Below the pieces are notes generated by a model that was given only the letters and a program-made list of their open reading frames with translations, made no database searches and was not told the DNA's origin. The translations under genes and the position numbers were made by a program. Below are positions 19,188-28,251 of a stretch of DNA of 64,000 nt, in pieces. The DNA is from Bacteroidales bacterium (GTDB taxonomy: Bacteria; Bacteroidota; Bacteroidia; Bacteroidales; UBA932). The DNA lies in contig SUYQ01000002.1 of the NCBI GenBank assembly GCA_015060325.1, forward strand, positions 62,001 to 126,000. Direction: 5' to 3'. Within the stretch, counting starts at the first letter, position 1, and each line of letters opens with the position of its first letter.

Positions 19188-21650
19188 ATGCAAGTACTGA
19201 AATTCGGAGGCAGCTCGGTTGCCAATGCGGAAAACATGTCAAAGGTTGTGGACATCGTAGCCAATGCGGTGGACCGCGACAGGACCATTCTTGTAGCATC
19301 AGCAATCAGCGGCTGCACTGACACACTGATAAAGATAGGGACATTAGCATCTCAGCGCGATGAAAGCTACAAGGGACTCATCGAAGAGCTTCAGGAGAAG
19401 CATCACGTCATCATCCGTGACTTCCTGCCCCTTGAAAAGCAGGCAGAATCACAGGAGGTCTGTGATTCGCTTTTCGATTCGCTCAGAAGCATCGCTCAGG
19501 GCGTGTTCCTTCTTGGAGAACTCTCCCCTGCCAGCCTTGATGCCATCCAGGGATTCGGCGAGCTGTGGTCGACAAAGATCCTTGCTACCAAGCTGGCTTC
19601 GATCGGCATAGCGACAAAATGGATCGACTCCCGCAATATCATTCGCACCGTAGCCAAGGGCGACAAGAACATCGTGGATGTCCAGAAGACATATTCACGA
19701 ATCAACGAAATGGTCGAGAGCAACCCTATCACGCAGCTCTTCGTGCTGCCGGGCTTCATCGCTTCAGACAAGCAGGGCCGCACGACCACGCTCGGCCGTG
19801 GAGGCTCCGACTACACGGCCTCGCTCTACGCAGTAGGCTGCAAGGCACGCGTGCTGGAGATCTGGACCGATGTCTCAGGAATGATGACATCGAATCCGAA
19901 GGTCGTGCCTACAGCACGCACCATCAGCAACATCTCATATAAGGCAGCCCTTGAGCTTTCGCATTTCGGAGCAAAGGTCATATATCCGCCTACAATCCAG
20001 CCGGTAGTGGCAGAAGGAATTCCTATCTATGTAAAGAACACCTTCGATCCTCAGGCATCCGGCACGCTCATCGAGAAGAACCCTCCACGCAGCAAGGATT
20101 CGGTGATCGGAATATCAAACTCGGACAACATCGCCCTTCTCTCACTGGAAGGAAGCGGAATGGTAGGCATCCCCGGCTTCTCAAGCCGTCTTTTCGAGAC
20201 ACTCAGCCAGAATGACATCAACATAATCCTCATCACACAGGCGTCATCTGTCCACACAATGTGCATCGCCGTTTCCGAAAAGGATGCGGAGAAGGCACGC
20301 GAAGCGGCCGACAGATGCTTCGCATATGAGATTTCGCTTGGAAAGCTCAATCCACTGAAGGTGGAGAAGGGATTTTCGATCGTGTGCCTTGTGGGTGACG
20401 ACGTGCTCAACCAGAGCGGAGCGACAGGAAGGATGCTTGCTGCCCTTGGGCGCAACAGCATCCCGGTGAGAGCGACCGCTCAGGGTTCATCCGAGAGAAA
20501 CATCTCGGTGATCATCTCCTCCGCTGATGCTGACGGAGCCATCAGGACCATCCACAACGAATTCTTCGACCGCAAGAGCGGAAAGGACATCCATCTTTTC
20601 ATCGCTGGATATGGAGTGGTCGGAAAGGCACTGGTGGATATCATCGCAAAGAACAGGGACAAGATCGAGGCACGCACGGGTCGCCGTCTGCATGTATGCG
20701 GACTGTCCAACAGCCGCAGGTTCATCCTGGACAAGAACGGACTTCCGCTGGACTGCATTGCAGACCTGCTTGCTGCTGGAGAAAGTGCAGCTGATGAAGC
20801 ATATTTCACACAGCTAGCTACCCTCACTCTTGAGAATTCCGTGTTCGTAGACTGTACAGCTTCTGCTGACATCGCTTTCAAATACATGAACCTCTTCAAG
20901 AAGGGATATTCAGTGGTGGCTTGCAACAAGATCACATTCTCGGCACCATATAAGCATTATGCTGCCTTGAAGGAGGCTGCCATCGAGATCGGTGCGACAC
21001 TCAGATATGAGACTACCGTAGGTGCAGCACTTCCTATCCTCGAGTCGATTTCCCGCAGTGTACACAGCGGTGATGAGATACTGCGCATCGAAGCAGTACT
21101 CAGCGGAACTCTCAATTACATCTTCAGCAACTATGCAGGAGGAGATGGCGGAACATTCGCCGAGGTCGTGAAGAGAGCACAGGATGCAGGATATACAGAG
21201 CCGGACCCACGCCTCGACCTGAGCGGACGCGACGTGCTCCGCAAGCTGCTGATCCTCTCACGTGAGGCTGGAGTCGGCATCGACGAGAAGGATGTGGAGA
21301 TATCCGCACTGCTGCCTGAGGAGTTTTTCGAGGGAGATGTGGATGCATTCTATGCAAAGCTTGCCGAGAATGAAGATATGTTTGCGGCACGTTACAATGA
21401 AGCTGCATCGAAGGGACTTCGTCAGAGGTTCGTGGCATCTCTGGTCAAGGACGCTTCGGCACCGTTCGGCTACAAGGCGAAAATCGGTCTGGAGTCCATC
21501 GACAGCACTCATCCGCTGTACAATCTCTGCGGCACAGACAACGCAGCACTCATCCAGACAGACTTCTACCCGTCACCTCTGGTCATCCAGGGAGCCGGCG
21601 CCGGAGCCTACCAGACTGCATCCGGTGTTCTGAACGACATTATAATGTAA
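19188..21650 (+). CDS. thrA: Bifunctional aspartokinase / homoserine dehydrogenase
   Basis: Start MQVLKFGGSSVANAENM; ACT-like middle; IAGYGVVGKALVDII and ETTVGAALPILESI in the homoserine dehydrogenase half. Confidence 0.95.
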   Translation: MQVLKFGGSSVANAENMSKVVDIVANAVDRDRTILVASAISGCTDTLIKIGTLASQRDESYKGLIEELQEKHHVIIRDFLPLEKQAESQEVCDSLFDSLRSIAQGVFLLGELSPASLDAIQGFGELWSTKILATKLASIGIATKWIDSRNIIRTVAKGDKNIVDVQKTYSRINEMVESNPITQLFVLPGFIASDKQGRTTTLGRGGSDYTASLYAVGCKARVLEIWTDVSGMMTSNPKVVPTARTISNISYKAALELSHFGAKVIYPPTIQPVVAEGIPIYVKNTFDPQASGTLIEKNPPRSKDSVIGISNSDNIALLSLEGSGMVGIPGFSSRLFETLSQNDINIILITQASSVHTMCIAVSEKDAEKAREAADRCFAYEISLGKLNPLKVEKGFSIVCLVGDDVLNQSGATGRMLAALGRNSIPVRATAQGSSERNISVIISSADADGAIRTIHNEFFDRKSGKDIHLFIAGYGVVGKALVDIIAKNRDKIEARTGRRLHVCGLSNSRRFILDKNGLPLDCIADLLAAGESAADEAYFTQLATLTLENSVFVDCTASADIAFKYMNLFKKGYSVVACNKITFSAPYKHYAALKEAAIEIGATLRYETTVGAALPILESISRSVHSGDEILRIEAVLSGTLNYIFSNYAGGDGGTFAEVVKRAQDAGYTEPDPRLDLSGRDVLRKLLILSREAGVGIDEKDVEISALLPEEFFEGDVDAFYAKLAENEDMFAARYNEAASKGLRQRFVASLVKDASAPFGYKAKIGLESIDSTHPLYNLCGTDNAALIQTDFYPSPLVIQGAGAGAYQTASGVLNDIIM

Positions 21651-21677
21651 ACCGTCATTTGGCAATAGCACATTAAC

Positions 21678-21987
21678 TGTCATTTCGACCGAAGCGGAGA
21701 AATCCTTATAAGTAAGTATGTATAATTCATATTATGTCTATATAATGTCAAACAAAAACAACACGACATTATATGTAGGAATGACAAATGACATCGAAAG
21801 ACGATTACAAGAACATAAAAGTGGTTTAATCAAGGGATTTACTCAAAGATACAATTGTGATAAGCTAGTCTATCTTGAATCATATTCTGATGTAAACCAA
21901 GCTATAGATAAAGAAAAACAAATAAAGAAATGGAGAAGAGAGAAGAAAGACGGATTTCTCGACTCGCTTCGCTCGCTCGAAATGACA
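21678..21987. mobile_element. Candidate compact element: GIY-YIG gene bracketed by inverted palindromic repeats (copy 1)
   Basis: Left tgtcatttcgaccgaagcggagaaatc 21678-21706; right inverted gatttctcgactcgcttcgctcgctcgaaatgaca 21953-21987. Confidence 0.45.
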
Positions 21988-22014
21988 ACTACACATGGAA
22001 CAGAAGAAATATAA
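21718..22014 (+). CDS. Single-domain GIY-YIG nuclease (COG2827/URI-like)
   Basis: YYVYIMSNKNNTTLYVGMTNDIERRLQEHKSG; the C-terminus GFLDSLRSLEMTTTHGTEEI is translated through the inverted repeat and overlaps the next start. Confidence 0.85.
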   Translation: MYNSYYVYIMSNKNNTTLYVGMTNDIERRLQEHKSGLIKGFTQRYNCDKLVYLESYSDVNQAIDKEKQIKKWRREKKDGFLDSLRSLEMTTTHGTEEI

Positions 22015-23269
22015 GTTCGAGACATTGCAGGTGAGGGCAGGACAGGAGATAGATCCTGTTTCTAAGGGTACGGCTGTGCCTATCTACCAGAGCACGGCAT
22101 ACACTTTCGACAGCATGGAATATGGAGCCGAGCTTTTCGAGCTCAAGCGTCCTGGCAACATATATACACGAATCACCAATACGACTACAGAAGTATTTGA
22201 AAAGAGGATGGCGGCACTTGAAGGTGGAGTTGCATCATGCGCTACTGCATCGGGCCAGTCTGCTGTCTTCCTTTCGATCACCAACATCTGTGGCCCCGGA
22301 GACAACATCGTTGCACAGCCATTCCTCTATGGTGGCACATTCACAATGTTCGCCATCACCCTGCGTGACATGGGCATCGAGGTGCGCTTTGCAAAGAGTG
22401 ACCTTGTGGAAGATCTGGAGGCGCTTGTGGACGACCGCACAAAGGCGATCTATCTGGAGAACCTCGGCAATCCGGCATTCAATATTCCTGATTATGAGCC
22501 TATTGTGGAGATGGCCCGCCGCAAGGGAATCTGCGTGATGGTGGACAATACATTCGGCATGGGAGGTTATCTTTTCCGACCGTTCGAATGGGGTGCAAAC
22601 GTATCCATACATTCGGCCACAAAGTGGATATGCGGTCATGGCACCGCTCTCGGCGGCGTTGTAGTGGACGGAGGAAACTTCGACTGGACAGCAGAAAAGT
22701 ATCCGCTTCTGGCAGCACCTTCAGAGAGCTATCACGGACTTGTATACAAGGATGTGTTCGGTCCTGCAGCATTTGCAGGACGAGTTCGCGTGGACGGACT
22801 CCGCAACATCGGACCGGCACCTTCTCCGTTCAACTCATTCCTGATGCTTCAGGGCCTTGAGACTTTGTCGCTCAGAGCAGAAAGATGCTGCGCGAACACC
22901 CTTGCAGTGGCGGAGTTCCTTGAGAAGCATCCGGCAGTGGAGAGCGTGAACTATCCTGGACTCAAGAGCAATCCATACCATGAGCTTGGCTGCAAATACC
23001 TCAAGCATGGCTTCGGAGGTGTGCTTACATTCCGCGTAAAGGGAGGCTTCGAGGCTGCGGCAGCGCTGGTGACACGTCTGGAGCTCATCCTCCATGTGGG
23101 CAGCGTGGGCGATGCCAAGTCACTCATCGTGCACCCGGCATCGACGACCCACTCGCAGCTCAGCCCTGAGGAACAAATCGCAGCCGGAGTATACCCTAAC
23201 ATGCTCCGCCTCTCGGTCGGCATCGAAAACGTCGATGACCTCATCGCCGACCTCGCCGCCGCACTATAA
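21995..23269 (+). CDS. metY: O-acetylhomoserine sulfhydrylase (Cys/Met metabolism PLP enzyme)
   Basis: KFETLQVRAGQEIDPVSKGTAVPIYQSTAYTF, SIHSATKWICGHGTALGGVVVDGG, HPASTTHSQLSPEEQIAAGV. Confidence 0.9.
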   Translation: MEQKKYKFETLQVRAGQEIDPVSKGTAVPIYQSTAYTFDSMEYGAELFELKRPGNIYTRITNTTTEVFEKRMAALEGGVASCATASGQSAVFLSITNICGPGDNIVAQPFLYGGTFTMFAITLRDMGIEVRFAKSDLVEDLEALVDDRTKAIYLENLGNPAFNIPDYEPIVEMARRKGICVMVDNTFGMGGYLFRPFEWGANVSIHSATKWICGHGTALGGVVVDGGNFDWTAEKYPLLAAPSESYHGLVYKDVFGPAAFAGRVRVDGLRNIGPAPSPFNSFLMLQGLETLSLRAERCCANTLAVAEFLEKHPAVESVNYPGLKSNPYHELGCKYLKHGFGGVLTFRVKGGFEAAAALVTRLELILHVGSVGDAKSLIVHPASTTHSQLSPEEQIAAGVYPNMLRLSVGIENVDDLIADLAAAL

Positions 23270-23281
23270 AGTCAGCAACAC

Positions 23282-23422
23282 TGTCATTTCGAGCGAGCGG
23301 AGCGAGACGAGAAATCTAAGCGAAATGCAACACTGTCATTTCGAACGAGCGGAGCGAGACGAGAAATCTAAATGAGATGCAACATTGTCATTTCGAGCGA
23401 CCGAAGGGAGTCGAGAAATCTA
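23282..23422 (+). repeat. Three palindromic repeats, exact 52-bp period
   Basis: tgtcatttcg starts at 23282, 23334, 23386. Confidence 0.95.
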
Positions 23423-23764
23423 AAACAACAATATGTACAACACATACTACATATACATAATGTCAAGTCCCAACAACTCAACATTATATATTGGCGTAAC
23501 AAATGACATTGAAAGAAGAATAAAAGAACATAAAAGCGGACTCATCCATGGTTTTACTCAGAAGTATAACTGCTGCAAACTTGTATATTATGAACAGTAT
23601 TCTGACATAAACCAAGCTATCGAAAGAGAAAAGAAACTGAAAAAGTGGAGAAGAGAGAAAAAAAGAATGGCTTATCAAAACTATGAATCCAGATTTTAAG
23701 GATTTAGGGGATGAAATAGTTCTTTAGATTTCTCGACTCGGACAAGTCCTCGCTCGAAATGACA
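23386..23764. mobile_element. Candidate compact element: GIY-YIG gene bracketed by inverted palindromic repeats (copy 2)
   Basis: Left TGTCATTTCGA..GAGAAATCTA 23386-23422; right TAGATTTCTC..TCGAAATGACA 23725-23764. Confidence 0.45.
23433..23699 (+). CDS. Single-domain GIY-YIG nuclease, paralog of 21718..22014
   Basis: YYIYIMSSPNNSTLYIGVTNDIERRIKEHKSG; about 58 of the first 77 residues match the other copy by hand count. Confidence 0.85.
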   Translation: MYNTYYIYIMSSPNNSTLYIGVTNDIERRIKEHKSGLIHGFTQKYNCCKLVYYEQYSDINQAIEREKKLKKWRREKKRMAYQNYESRF

Positions 23765-23792
23765 GGGGAACGACATAGAAAAAACATCACAC

Positions 23793-24298
23793 TGTCATTT
23801 CGAGCGAGCGAAGCGAGACGAGAAACCTAAGCGAAACGCAACACTGTCATTTCGAGCAAGCGAAGCGAGACGAGAAACCTAAGCGAAATGCAACCCTGTC
23901 ATTTCGAGCGAGCGAAGCGAGACGAGAAATCTAAACGAGATGCCACACTGTCATTTCGAGCGAGCGGAGCGAGACGAGAAACCTAAGCGAAACGCAACAC
24001 TGTCATTTCGAGCGAGCGAAGCGAGACGAGAAATCTAAGCGAGATGCAACACTGTCATTTCGAGCAAGCGAAGCGAGACGAGAAACCTAAGCGAAATGCA
24101 ACCCTGTCATTTCGAGCGAGCGAAGCGAGACGAGAAACCTAAGCGAGATGCAACACTGTCATTTCGAGCGAGCAAAGCGAGACGAGAAACCTAAGCGAAA
24201 CGCAACACTGTCATTTCGAGCGAGCGAAGCGAGACGAGAAATCTAAGCGAGATGCAACACTGTCATTTCGAGCAAGCGGAGCGAGACGAGAAATCTGA
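23793..24298 (+). repeat. Array of 10 palindromic repeats, exact 52-bp period
   Basis: tgtcatttcg starts at 23793, 23845, 23897, 23949, 24001, 24053, 24105, 24157, 24209, 24261. Confidence 0.95.
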
Positions 24299-24339
24299 AT
24301 GAGCAAGGGAGCTAGAGGATAGTTAACATTAACGATTTT

Positions 24340-24379
24340 TAGATTTCTCGACTCGGACAAGTCCTCGCTCGAAATGACA
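24340..24379 (-). repeat. Inverted palindromic repeat closing the 10-copy array; same variant as 23725-23764
   Basis: tagatttctcgactcggacaagtcctcgctcgaaatgaca. Confidence 0.9.
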
Positions 24380-24386
24380 AGATAAC

Positions 24387-24436
24387 GGTAACGTAGATAT
24401 ATTTTCATATTTCTGTACTACCTTTGTCCGAAGAAA
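24387..24436 (+). promoter_or_regulatory. Distal copy of the duplicated asd promoter segment
   Basis: ggtaacgtagatatattttcatatttctgtactacctttg; TAnnTTTG at 24419-24426. Confidence 0.6.
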
Positions 24437-24532
24437 ACAGAGTCACAGACATAAAATAGAAACAACAACATTAGAAAAATTTGAGCGGAGCGATGGCAAG
24501 TCCTTTCCCCGAGGGAAAGGATTTAGGATAGG

Positions 24533-24583
24533 GGTAACGTAGATATATTTTCATATTTCTGTACTACCTTTGCTCGAAGAAAA
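24533..24583 (+). promoter_or_regulatory. Proximal copy of the duplicated asd promoter segment
   Basis: Same sequence 146 bp downstream; TACCTTTG at 24565-24572. Confidence 0.65.
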
Positions 24584-24625
24584 AGAAGAAACAAACATAC
24601 AATAGAACAAACAACACACGAAAAT

Positions 24626-25633
24626 ATGAAAGTAGCAGTAGTAGGTGCCACAGGACTGGTTGGCACAAGAATGTTGGAAGTGCTCGCTGAGAGGAACTTC
24701 CCTGTAACCGAACTCATTCCGGTTGCATCAGCAAAATCCGTAGGACGCAAGATCACATTCCAGGGTAAGGAGTGGACTGTAGTGAGCGCTGAGGACGCGA
24801 TCGCCGCACGCCCTGAACTCGCACTCTTTTCTGCCGGCGGCGGCACATCAGCCGAGCTTGCCCCTAAGTTCGCAGAAGTAGGAACAAGAGTGGTAGACAA
24901 CTCATCACAGTGGCGTATGGACCCAACCAAGAAACTCGTCGTTCCCGAGATCAACGGAGACGTGCTCGAAGAGTCAGACTACATCATCGCAAACCCTAAC
25001 TGCTCGACAATCCAGATGCTCCTGCCTCTGTGGCCTCTCCACAAGGCATACACCATCAAGAGAGTAGTAGTGTCTACATATCAATCAGTTACAGGTACAG
25101 GTTACAAGGCGATGGACCAGATGACCGCAGAGCGTGAAGGCGGCAAGTGGGGCGAGTACCCTGCCGTATATCCGCATCCGATAGACCAGAACATCCTCCC
25201 TCACATCGACTCATTCCTTGAGACCGGATACACCAAGGAGGAGATGAAGATGGTCAACGAGACACGCAAGATCTTCGCTGACGACAGCATCGGAGTATCC
25301 CCTACAACAGTCCGTGTACCTGTTCAAGGCGGCCACTCTGAGTCGATCAACCTCGAATTCGAGAAGGAGTTCGACATGGCGGACGTAAGGAAGATGATGG
25401 AGGAAATGCCAGGCGTGACCCTTCAGGATGACCCAGCAAACAATGTATATCCTATGCCACTCTACGCATGGGGCAAGAACGACGTATTCGTAGGCCGTTT
25501 CCGCCGCGACCTTTCAGTGAAATCAGGTCTCAACTTCTGGTGCGTGGCCGACAACCTCCGCAAGGGAGCAGCCACCAACGCCGTACAGATCGCAGAGAAA
25601 CTCATCGAGGAGGGTTTCCTTCCAAAAGAGTAA
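24626..25633 (+). CDS. asd: Aspartate-semialdehyde dehydrogenase
   Basis: MKVAVVGATGLVGTRMLEVLAERNFP, NPNCSTIQM, VPVQGGHSESINLEFE. Confidence 0.97.
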   Translation: MKVAVVGATGLVGTRMLEVLAERNFPVTELIPVASAKSVGRKITFQGKEWTVVSAEDAIAARPELALFSAGGGTSAELAPKFAEVGTRVVDNSSQWRMDPTKKLVVPEINGDVLEESDYIIANPNCSTIQMLLPLWPLHKAYTIKRVVVSTYQSVTGTGYKAMDQMTAEREGGKWGEYPAVYPHPIDQNILPHIDSFLETGYTKEEMKMVNETRKIFADDSIGVSPTTVRVPVQGGHSESINLEFEKEFDMADVRKMMEEMPGVTLQDDPANNVYPMPLYAWGKNDVFVGRFRRDLSVKSGLNFWCVADNLRKGAATNAVQIAEKLIEEGFLPKE

Positions 25634-26067
25634 TGGTATACAGACTTACACACATTGACAATGCCATGACGGAGAGAATCAGCCAGCTGCTGGATTCTCT
25701 CCGTTCCATGCCTGTCACAATTGATAAAACATCCCTTGACAAACTGCTGTCAGACGACAGGTTCAACCTGTTCATAGCCGAAGATGATGACAGGAACGTA
25801 ATGGGAATGCTGACCATCACATCCTGTCCGACCCTGACAGGGAAAAAAGTCTGGATAGAGGACGTGATCGTTGACGAGAAATTCAGGGGAAAAGGAGTCG
25901 GGAGAGCCCTGCTAAGGTCAGCAGTTGAATTTGCCCGCACCGAACTGAAAGCACCGGCCGTATATCTGACCTCGAATCCCACAAGGGTACAGGCACGCAA
26001 CCTTTACCGGTCAGAAGGATTCGAAGAATACGAAACCGGTGTTTTCCGTATCAAGAATTTAGATTAA
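25633..26067 (+). CDS. GNAT-family N-acetyltransferase
   Basis: VWIEDVIVDEKFRGKGVGRALLRSAVEFARTE; start MVYRLTHIDN overlaps the asd stop. Confidence 0.9.
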   Translation: MVYRLTHIDNAMTERISQLLDSLRSMPVTIDKTSLDKLLSDDRFNLFIAEDDDRNVMGMLTITSCPTLTGKKVWIEDVIVDEKFRGKGVGRALLRSAVEFARTELKAPAVYLTSNPTRVQARNLYRSEGFEEYETGVFRIKNLD

Positions 26068-26095
26068 CTTTGAGGTCTGAACAACACAAGACCTC

Positions 26096-27523
26096 ATGAG
26101 AACTTCCCTATTTTCTGCTTTCGCAGCAATCCTTGCAGCCGCATTGCTGACATCATGCGGCACTCAGAAGGACAGCAATGATTTCGGATATGAAATCAAG
26201 GACAGAGTGATTGTATACAACACTCCGGAGCGTCCGTCCGATCAGATCTCAATGATCGGATTTGCAGTCGATCCGATAGACACCGTCAGGGTCGGATTCA
26301 TCGGACTTGGCATGCGCGGACCGAGCGCAATCGACCGCTTTACGTACATTGACGGAGTCGAGATCACCGCCATCTGCGACCTCTATCCGGAGAAGATTGA
26401 GCCGGTGCAGAGACTGCTGGAGCGCCGCGGTAAGGCGCGCGCTGCCGAATACAGCGGCGAAGACGGCTGGAAGAAACTCTGCGAGAGGGAGGACATAGAC
26501 CTTGTATATATAGTGACGCCTTGGCTCACCCATGTACCTATGTCTGTATATGCTATGGAGCATGGCAAGCATGTCGCAGTGGAGGTCCCTGCAGCCGTGA
26601 GCGTCGAGGAATGCTGGCAGCTGGTCAACACGGCAGAAAGGACGAGACGCCACTGCATGATGCTCGAGAACTGCGTCTACGACTTCTTCGAACTCACCAC
26701 TCTCAATATGGCCCAGCAGGGTCTCTTCGGCGAGATCATACACACTGAAGGAGCCTACATCCACAACCTCGATCCTTTCTGGGACGAGTACCAGGATAAC
26801 TGGAGATATGAATACAACAAGCAGCATCGAGGCGACATCTATCCTACCCATGGAATGGGTCCGGCATGCTGGGCTCTGAACATCCATCGCGGAGACCGCA
26901 TGAAGACCCTCATCGCCATGGACACCGACGCTTTCAACGGAAAGAAACTGGCACAGAAACATGGAGAGGAGTCATATCTGAACGGAGACCACACCACCAC
27001 TCTCATCCGCACCGAGAAAGGAAAGACCATCGAGATCCAGCACAATGTCGTGACTCCGCGTCCGTACAACCGCATGTATCAGGTAGAAGGCACCGAGGGA
27101 TTTGCAAACAAATATCCTAATGAAGGGTTCTCCATCCGTACCATGGGAAGACAGATCGAGGGAACAGAGGAAGGAAAGGCTCTGTTCGAGAATCTGGACG
27201 GTGAGGCCTATGTAAGCAGGGAGATGCGCGATGCCCTTATGTCTGAATATCAGCATCCTATCACCCGCGAAGGCTCCCTTGTGGAGACCGCAAAGAGAGT
27301 CGGAGGCCACGGAGGCATGGACTTCATCATGGACTATCGCCTGATCTACTGTCTCAGGAACGGCCTTCCTCTTGACCAGGATGTATACGATGCTGCAGAG
27401 TGGTCATGCCTGGGCGAACTCACAAGAGTTTCGATAGAAAACGGAAACAAGCCTGTGGAGATGCCTGACTTCACACGCGGAGACTGGGACAAACTCGACG
27501 GACTCAAATTATACATCAAATAA
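26096..27523 (+). CDS. Gfo/Idh/MocA-family oxidoreductase-like lipoprotein (GH109-like)
   Basis: Lipobox LLTSCG; VRVGFIGLGMRGPSAIDRF; GKHVAVEVPAAVSVEECWQLV. Confidence 0.85.
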   Translation: MRTSLFSAFAAILAAALLTSCGTQKDSNDFGYEIKDRVIVYNTPERPSDQISMIGFAVDPIDTVRVGFIGLGMRGPSAIDRFTYIDGVEITAICDLYPEKIEPVQRLLERRGKARAAEYSGEDGWKKLCEREDIDLVYIVTPWLTHVPMSVYAMEHGKHVAVEVPAAVSVEECWQLVNTAERTRRHCMMLENCVYDFFELTTLNMAQQGLFGEIIHTEGAYIHNLDPFWDEYQDNWRYEYNKQHRGDIYPTHGMGPACWALNIHRGDRMKTLIAMDTDAFNGKKLAQKHGEESYLNGDHTTTLIRTEKGKTIEIQHNVVTPRPYNRMYQVEGTEGFANKYPNEGFSIRTMGRQIEGTEEGKALFENLDGEAYVSREMRDALMSEYQHPITREGSLVETAKRVGGHGGMDFIMDYRLIYCLRNGLPLDQDVYDAAEWSCLGELTRVSIENGNKPVEMPDFTRGDWDKLDGLKLYIK

Positions 27524-28152
27524 TGAAGATACAATCAACATATCTCTCAGACATTGAGAATAAGACATTCGAGGACATCCTCGACACTATAGCAGAAAGT
27601 CAGGAATATCCTCTGTCATGCGTTAACTGGAAGGCTTTTCCATATGCACCCGAGGTCAGTTTCCATGTCGCACATACCGACAAGGCACTCATAGTGCTGT
27701 TCGATGTGAAGGAAGACCATGTACGTGCCGTGAGTCTTGAGGCCAACGGACCGGTGTGGGAAGACAGTTGCGTGGAAATATTCCTCTCCGTACCTGGCAA
27801 GGAAGGATATTTCAACTTCGAGACCAACTGCATAGGTACCTCGCTGGCAGCATACAGACGGTCAAAGACAGATGCAGACATGTTCAGCCCGGAGCAGATG
27901 GAGCAGATCGGCACTGTCGCTTCGCTTCCTCATGAAGCCATCGACAAGCAGAGCGAAGGACAGGAATGGAGCATGCTGAAGATCATACCATTCTCGCTGC
28001 TGGGACTCTCTGAAAAGCCTGCAATGCTGAAAGGAAACTTCTACAAGTGCGGAGACAAGTGCGCGCAGCCGCATTTTCTGAGTTGGGCGCCTATAGACCT
28101 TCCGGAGCCGAACTTCCACTGCACGGAATTCTTTGGAGAAATCACATTTTAA
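27523..28152 (+). CDS. CBM9-like carbohydrate-binding domain protein
   Basis: VSFHVAHTDKALIVLFDVKEDHVRA..GPVWEDSCVEIFLSVPGKEGYFNFETNCIGT. Confidence 0.75.
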   Translation: MKIQSTYLSDIENKTFEDILDTIAESQEYPLSCVNWKAFPYAPEVSFHVAHTDKALIVLFDVKEDHVRAVSLEANGPVWEDSCVEIFLSVPGKEGYFNFETNCIGTSLAAYRRSKTDADMFSPEQMEQIGTVASLPHEAIDKQSEGQEWSMLKIIPFSLLGLSEKPAMLKGNFYKCGDKCAQPHFLSWAPIDLPEPNFHCTEFFGEITF

Positions 28153-28203
28153 CACTTTCGCTAATGCTCAAGCGGCAAGCCCATTGCGACCGAGCCGCCA
28201 CAC

Positions 28204-28240
28204 TGTCATTTCGAGCGAGCGAAGCGAGACGAGAAATCTA
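28204..28240 (+). repeat. Palindromic repeat, single copy
   Basis: tgtcatttcgagcgagcgaagcgagacgagaaatcta. Confidence 0.9.
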
Positions 28241-28251
28241 ATATCATAAAT

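Noticed and set aside
23793-24298. CRISPR array
   Set aside because: The linkers between units are also near-identical, so there are no unique spacers; repeats are 52-bp head-to-tail and no cas genes are present.
21678-24379. Classical IS element or MITE family driven by a DDE transposase
   Set aside because: No transposase ORF in the window, no obvious target-site duplications at the repeat ends by eye, and the palindromes lack IS-like TIR asymmetry.
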